Assembly (NCBI GenBank): GCA_002778195.1
Contig: PCDI01000015.1
Coordinates: 209,429 to 273,428 of the forward strand
Direction of reading: 5' to 3'
From: Raffaelea ambrosiae
Lineage: Eukaryota > Ascomycota > Sordariomycetes > Ophiostomatales > Ophiostomataceae
Length of the DNA stretch: 64,000 nucleotides
Below are positions 32,539-45,045 of the stretch, one piece after another (position 1 is the first letter of the stretch; each line of letters begins with the position of its first letter). The translations under genes and the position numbers were made by a program. The notes beneath the pieces were generated by a model that was not told the DNA's origin, made no database searches, and saw only the letters and a list, made by a program, of their open reading frames with translations.

Positions 32539-35500
32539 TTAACGACGGGCAGGTGGTGGCGTTCGGTTACCTGGAGCATTCACACCCTCCATATTGCCCG
32601 TCAATTCGGCCACACGGGCCTTGATACGCGCAACACGAGACTCGATTGCTGTGGAATAAGTTAGCATCACGTACAATTTGGGTTGGCGACGTTAGAAAAG
32701 TAGGGGAAACATACTCTCTTCGCCGCTAGTGTCCTCATCGGCGTCATCCGACTTCTTGATCGGTGCGGCACCGTTTGACAGGTCCAGAGTTTGGCGCTTG
32801 GCAGCTCGCTCAGCCGCATTCTTCCGGATCTGAGCCCACCGGTCCTGTACCTGGGCTGGCTCTTTGGGAGTATCGCCCGGTGCAGTAGAATCCGGCGTTG
32901 GCGACGCCGGAGACCTTTGCCGCGCAATGGGTGGCGGAACAGCATCCTCAGCGTCAGAGTCATCCGGAACAAACGCAGGCTGGTCCGCGAGGGGACCCTG
33001 GTCAAAGCGAGAGAATTCGCGGTCGGCTTCACGCGCCTCCCTAGTGTCAACACGAGAAAGAGAGTTGACAGATGCGTTGTATGCCGGCTCCCGGGCGAAG
33101 GATCTCTTGGGTGTTTCGACAGGGGCGCTCTTGTGGTATGGGGCAGGCGCCACAGCAGGGGACCGAGATGGGCCAGTTGAGGCCTTGGTCGGGGGGACAA
33201 AGGCCGGCACCGGCTTTGGCAATTCCCGCGTAGCACGGGTAGTGGCAGGAGCCACAGGAGCGGCAGGGGCCTCGGGGGCCACTGGAGCCACTGGAGCCAC
33301 AAGAGCCACAGGAGCCACAGGAGCCACCGGAGCCGACGGCACAGCGACCGCCGACTGATAGGATGTTTCGTCAGATTTACGCCGGCGATCAGACCTGTCA
33401 ACAGTCAATGCTGCGCCAGCCACGGTCGCGGCTGTAGCAGCCGTGGCAGCAGCGGCCGATGGACCAACGGACGCCTGAGCAACCGATGCAACCGATGCTG
33501 CCGACGACTTGGTAGCTTCTGGCTGAGTAGACTCGTCGGCCGCGAGCATAGCATTGACGTTCGTAGCAGCGTTGTCCGGCAGCTTGGAGTGGCGGTTCTT
33601 GCGGTTGAAGAGCTTACGGAAGCCCGTTGAAGCTGACGGGGGCGCTGAGCGGTCCTTCTCTTTCTCAGCACCTTTGCCGTCCTTGTGCAACCGGTTGCTG
33701 CCCTTTTTGCTATCCGGGCTGTTGTCCTGGACTGGGGTCGGCGACAGGCCAGAATCGTGAGCAGAGTCGATGCTCTTGTGCTTGTCCTTCGGCGGTACCG
33801 CGGGGGAGGTGCTGCCCGAGGGGCCAGAACGTTCAGCAGGAAGAGCGCTTTCGGGCTCCGCAACGTCCTTCTCCGTAATGTTGAGAATGTCCGCTCGGGA
33901 GATGGGCGTGTAGTCTGACGCTGCAGACATGGCCGGGGCAGTAGCCGAAGCTGCCAGCTGAGACGGCGGAGACGGCGGAGACAGTTGAGACGGCTGAGAC
34001 GGCTGAGACGGCTTAGACTGCTGAGTCGGCTGGGACGGGATAGGCAGTTCGGGAACGGGCTTCAAAGCAGCCTCGAGCATAGATGGCTTCTCGTGGCCAT
34101 TCGTCTTCGGTTCGTCACCATTCAGATGCACATCTGGTGTCGATTTAGACGATGAAGATATGCCCCGAGCCTCCTTGTCGTACCGGCTGGCCCATTTCAG
34201 GGCGGGCGATGCCTCGGAGACAATGTTGCTGCTAAAGACACCGCTCACGGACCGGTCAGCAGTGGCCATCTCCATGCGTCCGCGCCGCTTTGCCACGGCG
34301 GCTTCATTCTGCCGGGCTTCTTCCTCCTTCTCTTTTGCCTGCAGTTGCTGGGCTGCCGCCTGGATCTTGGCCTGCTGGTCAGGGCCGATGCTTGTCTTGC
34401 TACCACCCATCATAGTCCCTGGAACCATCAGATTCTGTCCATGCACGCTGTGGCTCTGTCCAAGATTCCGGTTGCCGAAGCTTCCCGGCTTGCCTGTAGT
34501 TGTGGATTTGCTGCGGGTCAGGCCCTTGCCACGACGGGTCCAGCTGAAAAGGCTCTTCTTCTCAGCAATATATGCGCCCTGCTCAGGCTCGGCTGCCGCA
34601 CCCTTGACAACCTCCTCCATCACAAGCCATCGGCCCGTCCGGATGCGCGTCTCGACGACGGCGCAACGACCGAAGGCCGACTTGCGCGCCGGTGTCTCCT
34701 CGGGAGCCATGCTGGCCATCCAGACCCACCAAAACGAGTCGTCGAGGTCGAAGCGGCTGATACTCGCAAGTTCGCCGGGCTCGAGGGTGCGTTCCGACTC
34801 CAGACGCGGCTGGTGCGACTGCGCGCTGTGCTGGCGAGTGACGTTCGTTGAGAGCGGCGGCAGAGCCTTGTCCGGCGGCAGCAGCATGTTCGTGGGTCCG
34901 TTCGAACCGTCGTCGACAAACCCGGTTGAAAGGAAGTCGGCCCAGGAAGGCGTCGTTGGGCGGCCAAGATCGTCGGCACCCGACAATGGGGTCCTTCTGA
35001 GGGTCCTGATGTTGTTGACGCTCCTGGCACGGAGACCCGAATCGCTGTCGTCGTCGGCCTCTTCCAGAAGCGTGCCGAATCCAATATCTTCGAAGCGCGA
35101 CCAGGAGGCATCGCGAAGGCTGGTGGAGTGCTTGGAGCTCGAAACGGCCTTGGTCTGGTTGGCTGAAGAGACCGACTTAAGGACTCTCCGGCACTCATCA
35201 GTCAGGGCCTGGATAGGGTCCTCGTATTCGGAGAACTCGCGAAGCACACGGTCCTCGTCGCGGTACTGGAAGTGGCTGCTGCGGCGGAGCAGCGCAAACG
35301 GCGTCGGCGACACATTGTCGACAATCATGACCACTTTGTTGGTCGTGGACTGCAGAAGCGCCGGTTTCTCCGGCGGGTATTCGGTCTCTTGCAGGAGCTT
35401 CTGCAGCGACATTGGCAGCATTGCAATGCTGGCGACGCCCTTCTGGGGCGAGAGAGTGCGCAGGTAGGCAAAGAACAAATGGCTCGTAGCATCAGCTGCC

Positions 35501-36561
35501 TTGAGCCACTCCTTGTAGCCGCCCTCGAAGCCATTGCCGGTGTCCTTGTGCTCAAAGGCCCACCAGGACGCTGTGCGCGACAGTTTGCGACCGCCAAATC
35601 CGTTTACCTTGCCATGGGCGGCAATAGCAGCCATGAGGTCGAAGAAGTCGAAAATGATGCTCGTGCGGGCGGCATTGTCCACGCTGATGGGGATGAACGT
35701 CTTGAACGAATCGCGAGCTTCGTTTGAATCTGTGTAGAGAGGCAAGGGGGAAAGGGTTGATAGTGTAAGTGAGTGTGTATTTTGGTCCTAGTGCTAGTTC
35801 GCGCCCAGGGAGCCTCGGCAAATGTAAAAAAAAAGAAAAAAAAGAAGCCATACCTTGTTCACCAATCTTGAAGAGTTCGTAGGCATCCCAGCCGACCACG
35901 CCGCCTTGTAGCCGTGCCCAACACCATTTGATGACGCCAGAGATAACCTGAATTGAGCAGCGAGGCACACCGTATTAGCAACACGATCACGATGCAATGG
36001 CCGATCGATGCTGGCCAGGGAAAGTTTAGAGTGGACACAACACGGGAAGAGTAGAAAAACAAGCTCGGCAAGGGAGAGTTTGTGCATACCATAGGTTCTG
36101 TCATTCGGAGCTCCTGTTTGAGGGCGTCGCCCGTGAGGGCCGCACTCGAGTCGAAGAAGTGTCGCACAAATGTGCGAACAGCACTGGGATCGGATGTTGG
36201 TCGGAAGGGAAGCAGGAGAAAAGGGATATCCAGAGCTAGGAAGCAGGAGCAAAGGCCACAGTCAGCAAGGAGTGTCTGTTGGTTGGAAGGAGGGCACCTC
36301 TGCACGGAAGAAAGGGACGAGAAGCAAGAAACAAGGAAAAGCAACAAGAGAGGCAGCCGGCTTACCTCTGGCCTTCAGCTCGGTGGTGCTGAGCTTGATG
36401 AGCTCCTGGACCTCCTCGGGGTCGATCGTCTTGCGCGTGTAGGCATCGTCCCATCGGGGCTTTTGGGGGAGCTGGTGGACGAGGTCTTTGGCGCCGCCAT
36501 TTTTCTTGGACTTGACCCTCGGCCCGTCCTTGCCCTTGAGGCGGGAGAAGAAGCTGGGCAT
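32539..36561 (-). CDS. MSB1: Msb1-type RhoGAP-like morphogenesis protein (DUF1708)
   Basis: Five exons (36561-36366, 36235-36090, 35947-35854, 35729-32715, 32648-32539) join in frame into 1186 residues. The N-terminal 450 residues match the Msb1/Mug8 RhoGAP-like domain of fungal polarity proteins, which act with Cdc42/Rho1 at growth sites. Recognisable pieces are MPSFFSRLKGKDGPRV, RWDDAYTRKTIDPEEVQELI, GWDAYELFKIGEQ and SASWWAFEHK-like residues RTASWWAFEHKDTG. The remainder is Ser/Pro/Ala-rich, with a PVA repeat (about 33250-33340) and a PSQ-type repeat (about 33958-34030). The last exon encodes a short helix, ESRVARIKARVAELTGNMEG, probably a coiled coil. Its distal location makes it easy to miss if the gene is ended at the intron at 32649-32714. 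Confidence 0.88.
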
Positions 36562-37993
36562 GACTCGTTTGTGTGTTTGTCGCCTGTGCCCAAGGGTACA
36601 AGAAGGAAGAAGGTGGACTTCAGATCCGGCGTGGTGGTTTGGCGGGCGATCTGCAGTGGAACGCGGTCAGAAAGGTGCTCAGAGATGAAGAAAGAGAGCA
36701 CGGGAACTGAAACTGGAAATGCAAAAAAAAGAAGAGCGGAATTAAATAGAGCTGTCAAACACGCAAAACACCACGGGAACATTAAAAAAATACAGAACAG
36801 CGCGAGAGCGACTGGGATACACGTGTGTGCGCAAAGAATGAAGCGAAATGAAGGGGGATGCCAGGTAAAAACCCAGATAGGCAGAGCAAATCCGAATTAT
36901 GCGATCTTGAGGAACGGGACGGGACAGCGCCGCGACGAAACCCGAGAAGCGGTATGAGCAGTTTGTAGGTGGCCGTGGCTTACTGTGCTGTCATCTCACC
37001 TTTTCAGTCTTCTGGTTGTCGTTGAGGGGTTGCGGACCAACCGTTGGATCGCGCTCGTGAAATTTGTCTGAGAAAGAAACCAGGGGTGACAGACAGCTGG
37101 AATGAAAGACAGCTGTGAGTTGAAGCGAGAGTAAGAATGTGAGCGAGGTACGGCACGGACGCAATAAGACGTGTGTGAGGTTGTTGGCTGGAGAAATGAA
37201 GTAGGAACAAAGTATAGTAGAGGAGAGAAAGATTACATGCCACACGCGAAGTGGTCGTGAGAGGGAAGAGAAGGGGAGAGGGGGGGGGGGGCAGAAAAGA
37301 GGCGTGCAGCAGTATAGAAGGCAAGGGTATCGAAACGCGCAGAGACACGGCTCAAAAGGCAAAATAGCGAAGAAAATAGACGGGGGCAGGGCGCGTTACT
37401 AGGAGGCTGTAAGTAAACATCCGACTTGAGGTCGGGGAAAAAAAAGAAAGAAAGAAGAAATAGAGGCTGGCCGGAGCGTGTTTGGGGGGTGGTCAAACAG
37501 GAGAGGAGGAGAATAGACAGGAAGAAGAAAGAAAAAAGAAGCGAAAATCCGAGGAGCAGAACCAAAAGAAAAAAAAAAGCAAAGTTGATTGCAAAATAGG
37601 AGAGAGCGAAACAAGAAAACAAAAATACAAAAGGGCAGCCGCTGCCCCCAATTCCCGCCTGCTTTCGCTGGAGTCGCTCTTTCCTCATTTTCGCATCCTG
37701 CCAGGGGGGGTTGGACCCAAATGGCCTGGATGGGAGATGGGCAAGGGTTGACTAAGGGAGCCAGAAGAAGACAGGAAGGGGGCGTGCGGAGGGAGGGGGA
37801 GGAAGAAACACGATAGGGGAGGGGGGCGTGTGCGCAGCAAAGGGCTGTACCGTAGGCAGGTACCTACAACGCTCGCGCCTTCCTTGACAGTTGCTCTGGC
37901 AGGCCATCACACCCAAGACTGCGCAGGGGCTTCACCACAAGTCACGCGCTAACACATTACAAGGTGGTCAAAGCTTCTCGTGAGCTTCCTTGG

Positions 37994-38032
37994 GAGCCAT
38001 CGGGAGCCATTGGGAGCCATCCATTGGGAGTC
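37994..38032. repeat. Imperfect tandem repeat, GGGAGCCAT unit x4
   Basis: TGGGAGCCATC, GGGAGCCATT, GGGAGCCATCCATT and GGGAGTCC follow each other in intergenic DNA. Confidence 0.6.
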
Positions 38033-41000
38033 CGGAACTGGCCAGGGCTGGCCACGACTAGCCAAGGGGGGGGGTGGTCGCTCTGTGACCTCATTTGGGC
38101 AGTTTTCGGGGGCTATCAGGGAACGGAGCCCACGGTGGCGGGCAGGTTCATTTTAACGGTTCGACTTAGAGCCAAAGCCGATGCAGACGTGGCGAGATAC
38201 GGTGTACGAACTCGAAGAATGCATTCGTAGTACGAGTATGAAAGAGCTTCGCGCGGACGACATCGCGCAACCCATCTCGCCCTCTGGTGGCCGCTCTCTA
38301 GCGCTCTGCCCATCAATTTTATGCTTTTCGCGCCATTGGCAAATATGGGACCAGCAGCAAATTGCACCCGGGTCACCAGGCAGGAGCGGCTGCATGGCCC
38401 GGGCAGGGAAAGGGGACGAAGGAATTTGCGGAGGGAGTGTTCTCGTTCTCTGCGTACTACAAAGTACGAGGGGTGTTTCCCTCTCTCTCTCTCTCTTGTC
38501 CTCGTCTACGAGTAGTCCAGTCTATTTTTTTTTTTTTTTTTTGTCTTGTCTGCGGGTGTGTGCCACAAGGCCAGCCAGGAACAGCTCCGCTAAAATTGGA
38601 GGAGCAAAAAACCGCGACGATGTGTTGGTGTGTTGCTGCCCCTTTCTTGCGAGCTGCAACCCCAGGGCTGTTTCGACCTTTTGTTCTTCCCGGTCTTCCT
38701 TTCTTCTACGAGCATTTTCGTTTCCCGCATTCTTTTTCGTCTTTTTGCTTCTCTCTTGCCCAAGGCTTTGAGCTTCAAGTCCCCCATCTCCGCAAGCGGC
38801 CGCCTTAGCACCCAACTATCGTTTCGCCCAAGTCGTCCTCATTTTCTTTTCTCGTCAGCTTCCTTCCACGCCACATGCGTGATGGGCCCAAAACGCCTTG
38901 GTCTAGTGCAATAATAATAGGCGGGTGGGAGAAGGGAAAGGCGCAGTGGAGCCCCGGCGGGAAGGTGAGACGGTCTGCTTTAGGGGCGCCGTTGAAGATT
39001 AGGCATTGGAGTATCCAGAATACGTAGGCTGAATCCGCGGGCACCTGTCCCTGTAAGAGCCCGACAAGACTGTGGGAGAGTATCGCCTCCTCCTGGGCGA
39101 GGATCACCCTTTGACCCTACGGTATAACTTGCGTGATATAGCCCATGGTCGACGGATGAATGGTTTTCGAGCTGCTGGCACGGGAGCCGTTGGAAGTTAC
39201 CGTCAGGCTCTGCATCCATGCCAAGTACAACGCTGTATCTTTGTATCTCGCGGACCAAGAAGACTACACATCTCACCCCCCCCCCTTCCCCAACCCGTCT
39301 TATAGAGTCCTAGCTATAGGGGTGACGTTCTCGCTCTGGCACCGTGGACAGCCGTTCGACACACCGCAAGACCCGGGTCCACTACGAACAGAAAAGACGC
39401 CATTAACACGCCAGCTATGAAGACCCAGATGCCGCCAGACCGAGCAGGCCTTTACATACCCCGTTGTGCTCCTTCTGCAAGTCGTCTGACGAACATCGTG
39501 GGTGGGGGAGGGGGTATCCTACATACCAAGTAGTACTATGGTGACTACATAGTATGCACTCGTAGTTAGTGTCTGCGCGCGTGAAATGATGGCATCTCCA
39601 TGCGAGAGCGTGTCTATGGCCGGCACACAAACGGGGCGCCAGTCTATTTTCGACACCATGTCTCTCTTCTAAACCCGTTACACCCTAAATGCTATTAGTA
39701 GAGACCGGTGGTCCTCGTGCGTCTTCGTATCGGCGGGCGTGCGTCTCTTTCTTTTTCAGCTTTTCCCTTTCAGCTTCCGCCAGTGGAGCCGTGCCAATGA
39801 GAGAGACAGGATATTCTCATACTACTGCGTCCTTGTATCTCAAACGGGCACAGAAGAACACAAAAAAGGCCATGCACCATCATGAGAGCCCAAGGTGGTA
39901 TTAGTTGGTCCTTTGCGCCCCAACCACCACACATGGGCTCAAAGACGTGCCAACTCACTCTATCACACACGTTCCAAACCACATTTTACGACCGGATCGA
40001 CTTTTTTCGCCAACCAGGTTGTCGCTGCTGCAATGAGGATCCCGAGACTTGCTTTCTTTTGGGGGGACTTTGTCCCTTTGGCCCCCCTCTCATCCTCGCT
40101 CTGTTCCCACTTATCGTGCATCTCTCATCTAACATCTACCGTGACAGACCCAGTGGTTCGTCAGAATGGTCACATAGCACTGTCCTCTTCTTTGCTTTTT
40201 GCTGTCTTTTTTTCTTTTTTCTTTGTTCTTCTTGATTTCTCTCCTGGCTCGCTAGGAACAATAAGGGGGTGGGTGGTGGGTGGCAGGTCATTCTCCTTTT
40301 TTTACCTTTTTTACTGCTTGCTGTGGGCCGGGGTTTTTGCTTTTTTTTCTGGGTTCGAACGATCTGCAACAGAAAGCAACCTATTCAATGTATGCGCTGG
40401 CGAGGGCGCACTCGAAAAGGGATTAAGTCGAGGTGAGAGGATGTGAGTTCTCAGTCAGAAAGGCTAAAAAAAAAAGGAAGCAAGCGATATTAAAAGCAAA
40501 CCACACTAGCGGAAGACGGCGCATCCAACCAATCCAACCCGCATCAACGTGCAGCCCACCTCTGGCTGACACCACTTGCCTGCCTCATCAGTTAGGCCTG
40601 TTAAACCTGCGTTTTCCCCACAAGGCCTGAGCATTCTGTGCTTGGCTTGTCGGCCGATCGCTTTACTTGCTGGGGCTACAGGGGAGAAGGAGGGGGGGAG
40701 ACCAACACACTAATTTTATTACGAGCACGCGCGCATACGCAAAGTCCTGTCGTGTATTGTGCGTTCCCCCCCAGGAGCCAAGCACAGGCAAAAGGACCGG
40801 CCCCGATGGATTGGAGCGGATGTTTTCGGTGAGAGCGAAACGTGAGGCTTCGGAGAAAAGAAAAAACAGGAGCACGAATGAGGTCATTAAAGAGGCCGTG
40901 GGTAGCTGAGTCCACAAGGCCACCCCACGAGTCAGAAATGCCTAGTAAAAAAGGCGGAAAACTTCACAAACAACCGAGTTTCTGGAACACCGGTCTCAAC

Positions 41001-41118
41001 AACACCGCTAAGAAGCTGGAACAAAACAAAGACAAGCGCAAGTACTCGTACAGTCCCCAAAGTTGCGTGATGTTCATTGATTCATTTATACACGCGCGGA
41101 CCGGTATTTCAAAGACAA

Positions 41119-41149
<31 letters not shown>
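41119..41149. repeat. (CA)n microsatellite
   Basis: Uninterrupted CA dinucleotides over about 27 bp, ending in CACTCACC, in intergenic DNA. Confidence 0.85.
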
Positions 41150-42146
41150 CGCATATGGTTATATTACAACACATCGATTCGGAAACAGGCACACAGCCAC
41201 CACACATACAACCCCATTGATTGTGCTGCTACTGCAGTTTACAGTTGACGAAACCATCTCTGAATAACAAAAAGATATGCCGCTTGGGCCGAAACATGAA
41301 ACTGCATGAACAGAAAGGGACACGGCCGCGGCAGACCCGGAAAGACGTTCAACAAGCGAGGCCAGCGTGGGTGTCTCCCGTTCAATCCCACAGAACCAAC
41401 AGACCACACATGCCCAAGCAGGCAGACAGACCAAACGGAGGCTGTCCCATTGAATCCTATTCTCTGGTCGCCTGACAGAGCACAAGAAAATAATAGAGAG
41501 TTACCCATGCACCCAAAGTAGCACAGACGGACCTGACAGCAGACAAAAAAAGCTAATGCTTTGTATGTAACTACGTCACTGCAGCCATTGGTCCAAAGCA
41601 TGCGCATTCCCTAGTTTTGCTACATACCACTCGTACTCGTAAAACCTTGTTCACTTTTGACTTACACGCCACATAAATAAAGAAAAGAACTCACTTCCCA
41701 GCTCTGAAAATACGAGAGCCAAAACAAAAAAAAAAAAAAGATATTGTTCATTGTTTTGGCGATGCGAACTAAAGTATAAGCTTTCCAGAGGTAGAGCTTG
41801 GTCTGTGTTCCCCCATGACAAAAAGAAAGAATTAGCGCGCTCTCGGCATGACTATCTGGGTGTTGCTGTTATGGTTCGCGTAGGACAAACGAAAAATACG
41901 GTAGATTACATCTCGCTCTGGTAAAACACAAAAAAAGAAACTAAGCAAAAGAAAAGAAACCGACAGAAACAGACAGGCAGCACCAGAAAAAACACATATG
42001 AGACAGGGGACACACACACATGTGGAGGCAGGCGGGTCGCTATCTCGCTGGGTCTCTGTCCCCGATCAGATCGATCCCGCAGGCGTGTGTGAGTGTGTGT
42101 CTCTCTCTCCAACAGCCAACATGGATCTGTCTGAGATGTATCCCGT

Positions 42147-43537
42147 CTATGCCTCCACCTTGGTGGTCTCGGCTGAGGCACCCGGCTCAGCTGGCGCTGC
42201 CTCGGCCTTGTCTTGCTTGCCCTCCAACTCGGCTGTGTCTTTCTTCTCTTCCGCCTTCTCTTCTTCTTCTTTGGCCGCTTCCCCTTTCTTTCCTTCTTTT
42301 TCTTCTTCCTTTTCCTCCACCTCCTTCTCCTCTTTCACCTTGTTCTCCACTTTCCCCTCCTCTTCCACCTTGTTCTTCTCCTCTTTTTTCTGTTCTTCCT
42401 TCTTCTTCACGCCCTCAATCGTCGACGTCCCCTCCAACAGACTCCAGTCGATCTCCCCCACCGATCCATACCGCTTCATCAGCCATGCATTCGCCGTCCG
42501 GAAGTGCCCACACTCATAAAACCCCCGATGCGCGCTTAGCGGGCTCGGGTGCACGCTCCGCAGCACCAGGTGCCGGCTGCTGTCAATCTTGACCACGCGC
42601 TTCGCGGCCGGCGAGCCCCATGCCATAAACACGACGCCGTGTGCGCGGCGCTGCGCCACCAGGTCAATGATCCGCTGCGTAAACTTTTCCCACCCGTGGT
42701 TGGAGTGGGAATTGGCGTCGTGGGCCCGGACGGTCAGGCACGTGTTGAGCATGAGGACGCCGCGCTCGGCCCAGGGCGTGAGCAGGCCGCCCTGGCGGGC
42801 CGGCGGCGGCGCAAAGGAGTCGGGGTAGTCGTTCTTGAGGGCGACGTACATGTTGCGGAGAGAGGGCGGCGGCGGCGTGGGGGGCTTAACGGAGAAGGCG
42901 AGGCCGTGGGCCTGGTTGTCGTTGTGGTAGGGATCCTGGCCGACGATGACGACCTTGACCGAGTGGAAAGGCGTATAACGGGACCTATTCGTGTGAGAAG
43001 GTGAAAATGACAGGGACGGGAGAGAAGACAAAGAACCGAAGACCAAGCAAAAATAACAAAAATCAAAAATCAAAAACCAAAAAAAACTCGAGACGGTACA
43101 CCATCCACCCGCACTCACCATGAATATATATCTTGCGGCGGAGGAAAGATCTTCTTGCCCGAGTCATACTCGCGCTGCAGGAACCGCTTCAGGTCCAGGA
43201 ACGACGGCGCCGTCAGGTCGTCCTTGAGCACAGCCAGCCAGCTCGGGTCGAGCGTGTCGATCTCAAGCTTGAGCAGCCGCTTCTGCTCGTCCGTGAGCTT
43301 GGCCACCCACTTGGCCTTGTCGAACTTGGGGGTGGCCGTCGTGGGCATGAACGGGGCGGCAGCGGTGCCCGCCGCCGCCTTTGTGCCGTTCATGCCATTT
43401 GTGCCGTTTGTTGTGGTTGTCCCGTTTGTCTTTGGTGCCGCAAAAAAGGACATGAGCGAGCTCTGCTGGTTCTTGGCCTTTTTGGGATCGCCGCCGGCGG
43501 CCAGCTCAGCGCCAGCCTTGCGTTTGAGAGAGGCCAT
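42147..43537 (-). CDS. UNG1: Uracil-DNA glycosylase Ung1 with charged C-terminal tail
   Basis: Two exons (43537-43119 and 42984-42147) give 418 residues. It excises uracil from DNA to start base-excision repair. Seen: water-activating motif VGQDPYHND with Asp157, the LNTCLTVRAHD strand, and HPSPLS with catalytic His285. The N terminus has basic KRK and KKAK patches (nuclear import) and a PCNA-box, QSSLMSFF at 25-32. The core ends near residue 325 (IDWSLLEG). Residues 326-418 then form an unusual Lys/Glu-rich, coiled-coil-like tail with KKKEEQKKEEKN-type runs, absent from the standard family, which ends soon after the core. The ATG at 43537 is the only methionine start upstream of the PCNA box. 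It lies 3' of nothing but the intergenic region. Confidence 0.95.
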
Positions 43538-45045
43538 GCTGGCCGGCAGAGAGCCGAAGAGCGAGGAGGAGGAGGACGGGGAGGAAGAGAAGAAAAAAAG
43601 AGAGGAGGCTCTCCCTTGACGGCGACCGTGCGAAAGACTACTGCCGATTCTCGGAGGATGCCGGGGGACACCAGCGATCACAAGTCGGCTGGTCGAGCAG
43701 CAGAAGAGCAGCGGCCTGACCAGAGAACCGGGATGCTGGATAGAAGCAATGGTGAAAGGATGCGGTAGGTGTAGAAAAAAAGAAGAAAAAGAAAAAAAAA
43801 GAACAAGGTATGCGAGGAAAGCAGGTAGGGTATGGATCAAAAGGAGACTGAGAGAGAAGACAGAAAGACCGAATGTGTCTTTTTCCTTTTTTCCTTTTTT
43901 TTCCTTTTTTTCCCCTTCTGTCTTTTCTTAAGTGAACACCAAAATATAGCAGAAGTACCGAGAAGCGAAAAGAAAAACCAAAGGAAGACGAGTCTCGAGA
44001 GACAGGAACAAAAAAAGAAAAGAAGAACGCAATTGAATGGTGTCGAATAGTTGTTTTATTGCTTGCCAAGACGGGCCTGCCTGGTCTGGGTCTCCTCCGT
44101 TTGCATGGGGTTGGACAGAAAGCTGAAAAAAAAAGAGAGTCTCGAGCCGTTCATCAGGGACGAGCGCGCGCGCGCGCTCTGGCAAGAGGGGCAGCGAACC
44201 GTGAATTTTCGCGTTTTTTTGGTGAGGGGAGCGGGACCCGCGCCAACCCCCCCCCCCTACCGTTTAATGGGCACAAAGACCCTGCCTTGCCTTTCCCGGG
44301 GTTCCTAGCGGCTTTTTTTAGGGGCCAGCTTACATATTAGTTAGTACAGCACTGCGGAGGATAATGCCCGCAGCCCCGTCTGCGAGAGTACCTAAAAACT
44401 CCTACCCAAGAACTTCCACTACACGGCATAGCCATGCATCGCCGATTGTTCCCTGGTCCATGCTCTGTTCTAGACTGTCTCGACAAGCCAAATGCGTTGC
44501 AGCCAGCGTTTCAAACGTAGTGGCAATACGCGCTCTGTCTTACAGCTCACACTGTATCAAAATCCCCTTTTTAGAGACATCCAAATGATTGGCAGAGGCA
44601 TCAGAGAAATATAGGTTTAGTTGAAACCCTTCTTGTTTGCTCCTATCTTACACCGGTAGTCTCTATTATGCTGTGTTGCCTCCTCTAGTTACATCATGCG
44701 ATAGTCTTCCCGTCCCACGTCTATGCGAGAGAGAGTAGAATATGGGTGTCATAAACATGTAGCAAAAAGCAAAGGGAAAAAATGTAAAAAAAATAAGGCT
44801 GCCTGGCTAATCCTTTTCCCAAAGCCCAATGAACGCCGAAATGAAAGCACACGGTGTTTAAATCAAAAAGAGTGAAGGACAAGGTATGCTGAACTGGATG
44901 GTGACAATGTAAGTGGGAGAGTGAATGTGTAGATGTCGACGTCGTGTAAAAAAGTGGTAGAGTGAATCAGCACCGATGTCGTGAAAAGAAAAAAGAACAA
45001 AAAAAAGCAAGAGAGGGACTGTAAGGGCAACAGCGTCGCTCTTGA
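43538..45045. other. UNG1 upstream region and MTM1 3' flank
   Basis: About 1.5 kb. The first 500 bases are the UNG1 promoter, CT-rich in the UNG1 direction. A GC dinucleotide run at 44164-44176, a C11 run near 44247-44257 and AT-rich DNA towards 44.9 kb follow. No gene seen. Confidence 0.45.

Larger units (their letters stand above)
36562..42146. other. 5.6-kb gene-free intergenic region
   Basis: Starts with the MSB1 promoter and leader (GA-rich on plus, so CT-rich for MSB1, 36.6-37.6 kb). It then contains repeats, G and C runs, a T18 tract near 38525-38542, a (CA)n tract at 41119-41149 and copies of the TAC..GTA motif near 38.2, 38.45, 39.53 and 41.62 kb. Open frames here are low-complexity or lack family features. 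No tRNA or 5S RNA signature was found. Confidence 0.5.

Noticed and set aside
34160..35467. A 435-codon plus-strand frame opposite MSB1
   Set aside because: Ser/Arg-rich shadow of the MSB1 exon 4 frame; no start context and no family resemblance.
40340..40365. Possible tRNA B-box (GGTTCGAAC)
   Set aside because: No A-box or cloverleaf pairing upstream; the flanks are T runs.
43538..43840. N-terminal extension of Ung1 as a mitochondrial presequence
   Set aside because: It has no ATG and is a translation of the CT-rich promoter.
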